A DNA stretch of 12,240 bases from Stramenopiles sp. TOSAG23-3 (Eukaryota; Sar): assembly GCA_900128585.1 (NCBI GenBank), contig LT642698.1:1-12240 (forward strand), in the 5' to 3' direction. A model generated the notes under the pieces. It saw only the letters and a list, made by a program, of their open reading frames with translations. It did no database searches and was not told the DNA's origin. Made by a program: the position numbers and the translations under genes. Of the stretch, positions 6,554 to 12,240 are shown piece after piece. Numbering within the stretch: the stretch's first letter is position 1; every line of letters starts with the position of its first letter.

Positions 6554-9500
6554 ATGCCCCGAAACGATGAGCCACTTTTAGGTGGGAACGCTGCCGCACG
6601 GTACCAAGAGTTCACCGAGCCGACGACGGCGAGAGGAAGGGCGTATCAGTTCGTGGAAGCCAAAACGAAGGCAGGCTCCGTTTACGAGGCGTTTACCATG
6701 ACCCTGATCGTTCTGAATGTCCTCGGGTTCGTCGTCGGGACGCAGTTCGACGCGACGTACGTCCCGAACGCACCAAAATGTTCTTGGTGCGACGTATGGT
6801 TCATCGGGGACAATTCTTTCCCGGCAAAGTCCTCCATCCTGGAACTCTTTACCGTGGCCGTGTTCACGTTTGACTACTTCTTCAGGTTCTGGGCAATGCA
6901 AGAGGAAGAGCAATTCCAAGGGATGAAGGGGCACTTCAACTACATCGTCTCCTTCTTCTCGATCGTTGACTTGGTGTCCATCGTCCCGTTCTACATTGAC
7001 TGGCTCGACACGTCCGACGATTTGCCCGCCTCTCAGTTTCTCAGGATGTTTCGCCTCTTCCGCATGATGCGCGTCGAGGGGAGGTACTTGGAAGCGTTCA
7101 CGCTGTTTGACGACGTTATCGTGAACAACAAGCACGTGCTTGGCGTTGCCGGGTTTGTCGGTTTTGCAACATGGATAATTGTTGCGGCCCTTTATTACGT
7201 CGCGGAGCGCGAGAATAAGCTGATGATCTATTGCCCAGAAGCCTGCGACACGTTCGTTGCGGAAAATTGCAAGTTCGATGATTTCGGCCGCGTCGTAGCA
7301 AAAACTTGCGGGCCCACGTGCGAGAAGGACCAATGCTACAATCTGTTCCAGAGCATCCTGAGCTCCATGTACTTCACTTTGGTCAACCTCTTTGGGGAGT
7401 TTCCGCTGGCGGACAACCATCGGGGCTGGGGAAGAGTGGTCGCCTCGTTTACCGCCGTAATTGCCGTCGCGGTGTTCGCGATCCCTACCGGCATCATCGG
7501 CAACGGGTTTGACGAGCTCCTCAGCGAGCGCCGAGAAGAGCGGAAGAAGGAGGAAGCCAGGTCGAAGTTTCAGAACGCCCAACGACTGCTGGGCGCAGCG
7601 TCCGCGTTTGGGGGTGGGATGCGTTCCGTCAACAGCATGAGCATCGCGCCCAAAGAAGGAAAGCCGCGCGGCGAGAGGGAGACCACCGGTGAAAACACCT
7701 TTCGTGGGCGGCTGTTTAACTTGTTGCACGCAAAGAACTACGCTGGCGTCGTGTTTGAGTATTTCATATTCTTCCTGATCTTCTTGAACGTCCTTGGCTT
7801 CATGCTTGAAACCGTCGATTCCGTCGAAAACAGCTCGGGGGCAAAGTCTGCGTTTGCGGCGTTCGAAACGTTCAGTGTGATCGTGTTCACGATAGAGTAT
7901 CTCCTTCGCATGTACGCCATCGGGGAAGTGGAAATGTACTCTAAAAAAGGCGAGTTCAACGGGCGCGTGTCCTATTTCTTTTCGTTCTACGCCATGGTAG
8001 ATTTCATCTCGATAGCGCCATGGTACGTGTCGCGCAGTGTGTCGTTTGGCAAAAAGGGCACGACGTTTGTCCGGTCCCTGAGACTGCTGCGCATGTTTAA
8101 AGCAGAGCAGTACGTCGAAGCGTTCACTGTTCTTGACGATGTCATTCGGCAACAAAGCGACGTTTTGGTCGTTACCGGCTTTACTGCTATGGTCTTCTGG
8201 ATATTCTTCTCCACGGTGATGTACTACGCCGAGCGCGACAAGCGCGTACAGAAGGACCCGGAGATGAGGGCGTACTACTACTCTATCCCAGATGCTATGT
8301 GGATGACCCTGTTGAACTTGTCCGGTGAGTCGCCCCTGTGCCATTACACCACTTGGGGGAAGATCACCACCGGTATCATTGGGATATTCGGCTGTGGGTT
8401 GTTCGGGATACCGATCGGCATTCTAGGTGCAGGTTTTGAAGATTGGGTCGCAGAAAAGGAAGAAAACGACGACGGGGAGGGCGGTGACAAGGATGGAGAC
8501 AACGACACCATGCGAATCAACATGGACATGGACGAGGAGGGAGGGCCCCGCCGCCGGTCGTTTCGAAACCAGGTCTACCGCCTTGTCGAAGCAAAGAGCG
8601 AGATGGGGAAGTACTTCGAAGGTTTTATTTTCTTCCTTATTTTTGCGTCAATCGTCACAACGTCGATTCAATCGGTGGAAGAGCTCGGCTGCAGCCAAAC
8701 GAGTGGGGGTTCCAGCGCAACGCTGTGCGAGTTCATGGATTCATTCGAGATTGTCGCTGTGATCATATTTACTGCCGAATACCTCATGCGGCTTTACTCC
8801 TTGCCTGAAGACCCAGAGTATGACGGGTACAGGTCCGGAGCAAGCAAGGTGTTTGGCTACATCTTTAGCTTCTACTCCGTCATCGATCTCTTGGCGATCG
8901 TACCGTTCTACATCAAGTACGCTGTCCCTTCGATGGACCAATACGACAACACGCTGCGATTGTTTAGGATTCTGCGTCTGTTCAAGCTGGACAAGTACGT
9001 TCCCTCAATATCGCTGCTCGACGACGTGGTGCGGGCAAAGAAAGAACCACTTATTGTAACAGGGTTCTGCGCCTTTGTCCTGACGGTTATTATGTCTGCG
9101 CTGTTGTACATGATCGAATCGGAGGACACCGAAAACGCGATTAATCCGATTCCATACGATGGGGGCTGCACTGAAAACTGTACCCAGGCGGACCGCTTTT
9201 CAAATGCGTTCGAGGCTGTTCCGATCGCTGTAATTCACCTCAGTGGGGACTTTCCTATCGTAAATTATACCACTTGGACGCGCGTACTTTGCTTCTTCGC
9301 CGTAATTGCCGGCGTTGGGTTGGTGAGTATCCCTGCCGGTTTGATCGCTTCTGGCTTCTCAGAGGTCATTGAAGAGAGTCAATCGTCAGACACCAAGCAC
9401 GAGAGTGACACGGAATACGTTTTACCGGACGAAAAACCGACGGTCCTGTTCGATGGTTTTGCCCAAGGCGTCAACGATTTCTTGAATGCCAAGCAAGGCG

Positions 9501-10237
9501 CCGGAAAACTGTTCGGGCACTTCGTGTTCGTCCTGATTCTTTTGAACGTCGTGGCGGTTGTCGTTGAAACGGTACCGGACGTTGGAGAATGGGGCCAAAA
9601 AAATGGAGAATTCTTTAATGTGTTCGAAGCGTTTTCGGTCGCTGTTTTTACGCTGGAATACATTATGAGAGTATTCAGCGTCGTGAAAGACCCTGAGCAC
9701 TTTTATTCGCGGTATTTCTACTGCACGACGTTCTTTGGCGTAGTCGATTTGATCGCTATCTTGCCATGGTACATTCAAGTGATCTGGTTTCCTCACGATG
9801 CAAACATGGCCGTTATCTTCCGAATATTTCGTTTGTTTAGGGTACTTCAACTAGAGCACTTTTGCGAAGCGTTCACCCTCCTTGACGATGTGTACCGAGC
9901 GTCCGCCAACGTCTTAAAGGCCACCGGGTTGATGGCCTTAATCATTTGGCTGATCTCGGGCGTCTTGTTCTACTGGTTCGAGAAGGACAACCCGAACTGG
10001 ACCGAAGGCGGGGTAAACCCTTCGTTTGGGGATATCCCGAGCGCCTTGTACTTTACTGCCATCTTTCTTGCGGGAGAGTGGGCAAAGACGGACTTTACCG
10101 TCCCGGGCAAACTCCTGTGCATTGTTTTGGTCATTGCAGGCATTGGAATTTATTCATTGCCGGTAGGTTCTCTCTTCGACAGTTTTGGAGAAATAATTGG
10201 CGGGGGTGGTGGCGATGACGATGAGGAAGAAGATTGA
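6554..10237 (+). CDS. Four-repeat voltage-gated cation channel with Kv-like sensors and acidic (E/E/D/E) filter
   Basis: This 1227-residue membrane protein has four homologous 6-TM repeats, at about residues 30-325, 385-635, 671-940 and 970-1215. Each has an S2 acid (D107, E448, E742, E1035), an S3 Asp (D139, D483, D778, D1065) and an S4 with basic residues every third position: R164/167/170/173; R507/510/513/K516; R802/805/808/K811; R1090/1093/1096, where Q1099 replaces the fourth charge. S6 helices carry Pro in AIPTGIIGNGF-type motifs, as in KCNQ/Kv channels. No repeat has the K+ filter (T-V-G-Y-G). The P-loops are LFGEFPL (279-285), LSGESPL (589-595), LSGDFPI (896-902) and LAGEWAK (1172-1178), putting E282, E592, D899 and E1175 in a ring like that of Cav/Nav channels. 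Ca2+, Na+ or mixed cation selectivity is therefore inferred. The repeat I turret has six Cys; linkers and C-terminus are acidic. The ATG is the first after an in-frame TAG at 6455. There are no introns. Confidence 0.95.
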   Translation: MPRNDEPLLGGNAAARYQEFTEPTTARGRAYQFVEAKTKAGSVYEAFTMTLIVLNVLGFVVGTQFDATYVPNAPKCSWCDVWFIGDNSFPAKSSILELFTVAVFTFDYFFRFWAMQEEEQFQGMKGHFNYIVSFFSIVDLVSIVPFYIDWLDTSDDLPASQFLRMFRLFRMMRVEGRYLEAFTLFDDVIVNNKHVLGVAGFVGFATWIIVAALYYVAERENKLMIYCPEACDTFVAENCKFDDFGRVVAKTCGPTCEKDQCYNLFQSILSSMYFTLVNLFGEFPLADNHRGWGRVVASFTAVIAVAVFAIPTGIIGNGFDELLSERREERKKEEARSKFQNAQRLLGAASAFGGGMRSVNSMSIAPKEGKPRGERETTGENTFRGRLFNLLHAKNYAGVVFEYFIFFLIFLNVLGFMLETVDSVENSSGAKSAFAAFETFSVIVFTIEYLLRMYAIGEVEMYSKKGEFNGRVSYFFSFYAMVDFISIAPWYVSRSVSFGKKGTTFVRSLRLLRMFKAEQYVEAFTVLDDVIRQQSDVLVVTGFTAMVFWIFFSTVMYYAERDKRVQKDPEMRAYYYSIPDAMWMTLLNLSGESPLCHYTTWGKITTGIIGIFGCGLFGIPIGILGAGFEDWVAEKEENDDGEGGDKDGDNDTMRINMDMDEEGGPRRRSFRNQVYRLVEAKSEMGKYFEGFIFFLIFASIVTTSIQSVEELGCSQTSGGSSATLCEFMDSFEIVAVIIFTAEYLMRLYSLPEDPEYDGYRSGASKVFGYIFSFYSVIDLLAIVPFYIKYAVPSMDQYDNTLRLFRILRLFKLDKYVPSISLLDDVVRAKKEPLIVTGFCAFVLTVIMSALLYMIESEDTENAINPIPYDGGCTENCTQADRFSNAFEAVPIAVIHLSGDFPIVNYTTWTRVLCFFAVIAGVGLVSIPAGLIASGFSEVIEESQSSDTKHESDTEYVLPDEKPTVLFDGFAQGVNDFLNAKQGAGKLFGHFVFVLILLNVVAVVVETVPDVGEWGQKNGEFFNVFEAFSVAVFTLEYIMRVFSVVKDPEHFYSRYFYCTTFFGVVDLIAILPWYIQVIWFPHDANMAVIFRIFRLFRVLQLEHFCEAFTLLDDVYRASANVLKATGLMALIIWLISGVLFYWFEKDNPNWTEGGVNPSFGDIPSALYFTAIFLAGEWAKTDFTVPGKLLCIVLVIAGIGIYSLPVGSLFDSFGEIIGGGGGDDDEEED

Positions 10238-10416
10238 AGAAGTTCAGCGCGCACTGTCGACGAGAAATTTAAAAATTCAAATATTTAAGAGTTGTTAGAG
10301 TCTTAAAACATACTATATCATTAGTTTTTTTTTAAAGAGTTGTGTGTGTGTTTACATATGATAACAGAAGTTTAGTTTGTATTACATGTTTCGCTCGAAA
10401 AAATTAGTATTAAAAA

Positions 10417-10435
10417 TCAGTTCGCAGTACATTAA
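10417..10435 (-). repeat. Dispersed 19-bp element, copy 3 (inverted)
   Basis: This is an exact reverse complement of 1881-1899. On the - strand it is preceded by ATAATTTGTTT, a word also found upstream of copy 1 near 1841, so the similarity extends beyond the perfect core. Confidence 0.65.
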
Positions 10436-10456
10436 AGAAACAAATTATAAATTACT

Positions 10457-10469
10457 TAAATAACAGCCA
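10457..10469 (-). repeat. 13-bp shared word (inverted copy)
   Basis: TAAATAACAGCCA is the reverse complement of 2031-2043 in the first convergent spacer. Confidence 0.5.
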
Positions 10470-10480
10470 ATTTTTTTGTT

Positions 10481-10486
10481 TTTATT
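10481..10486 (-). promoter_or_regulatory. Candidate poly(A) signal AATAAA for the TTLL9-like gene
   Basis: On the - strand AATAAA lies about 80 nt past the TAA stop of the TTLL9-like gene, a usual distance. In DNA this AT-rich the hexamer is expected often, and the neighbouring genes lack an obvious match, so the call is weak. Confidence 0.3.
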
Positions 10487-10552
10487 TAATATTGCGTGTT
10501 ACTGCGGATGAGTAATAATTGCGGTAAAAGTTTTTATGAATATTAAGGATCG

Positions 10553-10588
10553 CGCCCAAGTTATCTTACCTCCTGCGATTCTTGGGCG
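10553..10588. repeat. 8-bp inverted repeat spanning the TTLL9-like stop codon
   Basis: CGCCCAAG (10553-10560) and CTTGGGCG (10581-10588) are reverse complements with a 20-nt loop that contains the TAA stop. It could form a hairpin in the transcript at the end of the reading frame; a role is speculative. Confidence 0.4.
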
Positions 10589-11966
10589 GGGGGCGCCGGG
10601 GGGCTTCGCTTTCCCTCTCTATTTTGCAACCGAGGAAGGAAAACTGAGTGACATTAGCAAGCTGATGGTTGACTCCAACCGCGCTGCTTGTTCGTGATAG
10701 ACGAGCAGTGGAGTTTCGTTTCGTTTCTTTCTTGGTTTTCTCTTCGCTCTCTCGCCCCGGTATCCTAGGCTCGCACGGACCATTGTTCCAAATCAGGTCG
10801 AACCCGCCGACTCTGATCTCGTCTCCAGTCCGCTTCCCTTCAATGTCAATAATATTAACCATGTCGTCCAACATACCAAACTTTAGGGCATAGTCGTCCT
10901 CGTTACTAGCCGTCAGTGCAGGGGACGCGTTGACTTCAATCAACCAAGTGTTCAACTCACTATCAAGCATCAAGTCGTACCCGTACAGTTCAAAACAATG
11001 TTTGTCTTGGATCATGGTCTTTTGCACGGCAAGGAGCGTTCGGACCATGGTCAGCTGCATTTCGTAAAATGCTTTCTCGACCTTTTCTTTCCCGTGGCGC
11101 GTCATCAAGTGCATTTTCAAGTTTCGAATTCCCCATTTCAGGTCGTTCCCTTTCTCGTAATCCCCTGCCGTCTTCTGGATCGAATGGTTCGTCAGGTGCA
11201 TGTACAGGTTGTCAATATCTTTCGCAATGTCTTTGTTGAACTGGGTTGCTGAAAATCTACAAAACCCGCCGCGGTGCATCCACACTTTCAGCGGGGAAAA
11301 GGAGGTGACCAACATGTACAGGCGCATGTCGAACTTTTTGCCTCCAACCAGGTAAGGGCTTTCTATATACCGCTGCGCCACGTACGCTTCCGCCTGGGGT
11401 CCATCGGCCTTCCACTTGTGGTCTTTTTTCCAATCACTGATCTGGTTCAACTTGTTGAACAAGAAGATCCCTTTTCCCTGCGCCCGGCCGACGGGCTTCA
11501 TAATCCACGTGCTCCCTGGGGTTCGTTTAAACTCTTCTAAGAAAAGCCCGTACTCTGCTGGCAGTACAAACGTGGCGGGAAAAAAGTTGTACTTCGATGC
11601 CTCCGCGTGGGTGTCGGTCCGTTCTAACTGCCGCTTCATGCGTTTTAGATTCTTCACCATCAGATCTTTTCTGGTCAATTCGTAATGATTTCGAAAGTGG
11701 TTGACCCGTTGGTGGTCGTCCATGTGAATGTGGTCGAAGTAGTCGCGGATCCAGCCCACATCCGCCCAGTTGATGTCCCAGTCCGTATCACTGTCCGTCT
11801 CTTCCCACCCCGGTTTTGAGCGCATTACATCGAAGATTGTATTGTGCAAAGACGTTCGAAAGATAACGACCGGTTGGGAAGAACCTTTCTTCGTCGGGGA
11901 CTCTATTTCACTGTCACTACTGTCAGTCCCCTGAGAGTTGGAACGGGAGTGTTTTCTTCGTGACAT
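10566..11966 (-). CDS. TTLL9: TTLL9-like tubulin polyglutamylase
   Basis: This 466-residue tubulin-tyrosine-ligase-like enzyme uses an ATP-grasp fold to ligate glutamate to tubulin tails, in this subfamily typically axonemal. The order is a Ser-rich, probably disordered N-terminus (1-28), then the TTL domain, about 32-385. Visible motifs are HFRNHYELTRK (about 90-100), TWIMKP with ATP-site K157 (153-158), RAQGKGIF (161-168), KFDMRLYML (211-219), HLTNHSIQ (257-264), CFELYGYDLMLD (324-335) and WLIEVNASPAL (341-351), the last supplying the metal-binding E344 and N346. The HFRNHYELTRKDLMVKNLKR stretch is typical of TTLL9. Length is close to mammalian TTLL9 (about 440); the extra part is a basic Pro/Arg C-terminal tail. 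The ATG has A at -3. An in-frame GTG at 11990 would add eight residues and is rejected. All catalytic motifs appear intact. The gene converges on the channel gene and diverges from the candidate gene at the right edge. Confidence 0.95.
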   Translation of the reverse strand: MSRRKHSRSNSQGTDSSDSEIESPTKKGSSQPVVIFRTSLHNTIFDVMRSKPGWEETDSDTDWDINWADVGWIRDYFDHIHMDDHQRVNHFRNHYELTRKDLMVKNLKRMKRQLERTDTHAEASKYNFFPATFVLPAEYGLFLEEFKRTPGSTWIMKPVGRAQGKGIFLFNKLNQISDWKKDHKWKADGPQAEAYVAQRYIESPYLVGGKKFDMRLYMLVTSFSPLKVWMHRGGFCRFSATQFNKDIAKDIDNLYMHLTNHSIQKTAGDYEKGNDLKWGIRNLKMHLMTRHGKEKVEKAFYEMQLTMVRTLLAVQKTMIQDKHCFELYGYDLMLDSELNTWLIEVNASPALTASNEDDYALKFGMLDDMVNIIDIEGKRTGDEIRVGGFDLIWNNGPCEPRIPGRESEEKTKKETKRNSTARLSRTSSAVGVNHQLANVTQFSFLGCKIERESEAPRRPPPKNRRR

Positions 11967-12155
11967 ATTTTCAACAACACAAAGAAACACTCCTTTTTCA
12001 CGTTTGTTTCTGTATGTGTTTGAAAGCCTGAAAGCTCTTTTCTATCCAATCATCTTAAATCTAAAATGTATTATTTCATTTATATAGTATAGTCGTCTAT
12101 TTGACTATTGCTATACTCAAATCAAAATATTTAGTTAACAGCAACCAACACGCCG
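11967..12155. other. Upstream spacer of the TTLL9-like gene
   Basis: This 189-bp AT-rich stretch should hold the TTLL9-like promoter and possibly that of a divergent gene. Apart from a 7-bp inverted repeat (12086-12117) I see no clear element. Confidence 0.45.
12086..12117. repeat. 7-bp inverted repeat with 18-nt spacer
   Basis: AGTATAG (12086-12092) and CTATACT (12111-12117) are exact reverse complements. An alternative inner pairing, ATAGTC with GACTAT, is also possible. It lies about 120 bp upstream of the TTLL9-like start, so it could be a promoter site, but AT-rich DNA gives such matches by chance. Confidence 0.3.
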
Positions 12156-12240
12156 ATGACTGAAGAAGAAGAAGAACAAGCGAATGAAACGAAACGCGGC
12201 GCACAGGGTGATATAAATATTATTATTATTAATATTATTA
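12156..12240 (+). CDS. Candidate 5' end of a further gene, cut by the window edge
   Basis: An ATG at 12156 follows an in-frame TAG at 12132-12134 and stays open for 28 codons to the window end. The first part is polar and highly acidic (T, five E, Q, then NETKRG). Base composition rises from AT-rich to balanced at this ATG, as at the other gene starts, but returns to AT-only triplets from about 12211, giving a run of Ile/Asn. That tail could be an intron after a donor such as GTGATA near 12208, or non-coding DNA. The ATG has C at -3, weaker than the other genes. Function cannot be guessed. Confidence 0.28.
   Translation, partial: MTEEEEEQANETKRGAQGDINIIIINII

Larger units (their letters stand above)
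10238..10565. other. Convergent 3'-3' spacer between the channel and TTLL9-like genes
   Basis: This is 328 bp of AT-rich DNA holding both 3' ends. It contains a short (GT)5 run near 10340, the inverted copy of the 19-bp dispersed element, a further 13-bp shared word and a candidate poly(A) signal for the TTLL9-like gene. Nothing coding is seen. Confidence 0.6.

Noticed and set aside
6578-8344. 588-codon open frame on the - strand inside the channel gene
   Set aside because: It is antisense to a clearly conserved membrane protein, has no recognisable motif or hydrophobic pattern, and is explained by the codon use of the + strand gene.
6554-10237. Reading the channel as a K+ channel because of its Kv-like S4 and S6
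   Set aside because: None of the four P-loops has the T-V-G-Y-G filter; each has an acidic residue after Gly instead.
11967-11990. GTG start extending the TTLL9-like protein by eight residues
   Set aside because: Eukaryotic genes rarely use GTG, and the ATG at 11966 has a good context. The same reasoning rejects the GTG at 274 for the IQ-motif gene and the TTG at 4556 for CPT1.

Overview
The window looks like nuclear DNA of a single-celled, flagellated eukaryote. It holds four long intronless protein genes. Each opens at an ATG with A at position -3, and each is set in sharply more AT-rich spacer DNA. The proteins have eukaryotic roles: a two-membrane-span carnitine palmitoyltransferase I, a TTLL9-type tubulin glutamylase, a four-repeat voltage-gated channel and a basic IQ-motif protein. 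I see no operon, bacterial ribosome-binding site, tRNA, rRNA or CRISPR array. The lineage cannot be fixed from this sequence. A labyrinthulomycete/stramenopile or a unicellular relative of animals would fit, but that is a guess.

Layout. A run of 59 A then 23 C opens the window (1-82). An IQ-motif protein with a conserved central block and a long Arg/Ser-rich tail lies on + (319-1683). It converges on CPT1 on - (2115-4541). A 2.0-kb divergent spacer (4542-6553) contains most of the simple-sequence repeats: AT-rich trinucleotides, a 315-bp purine-rich pentamer array, (GGAA)16 and a TTC-rich tract. The 1227-residue four-repeat channel lies on + (6554-10237) and converges on the TTLL9-like gene on - (10566-11966). 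The last 85 bases may hold the start of another + strand gene.

Orientation alternates +,-,+,-,(+), so the long genes form two convergent pairs. Both 3'-to-3' spacers (1684-2114 and 10238-10565) share a perfect 19-bp match in inverted orientation plus shorter shared words. This suggests a dispersed repeat or a shared 3'-end element.

How the genes relate. TTLL9-type enzymes modify axonemal tubulin, and the IQ-motif protein weakly resembles the C11orf65 family, so two genes are plausibly flagellar or cytoskeletal. CPT1 commits long-chain fatty acids to mitochondrial import and keeps the N-terminal Glu linked to malonyl-CoA sensing in animals. The most unusual gene is the channel. It has four fused 6-TM repeats with Kv/KCNQ-like voltage sensors and S6 helices. 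None of the repeats has the K+ filter; each has a Gly-acid filter instead (GE, GE, GD, GE), giving an E/E/D/E ring like that of a Ca2+ or Na+ channel.
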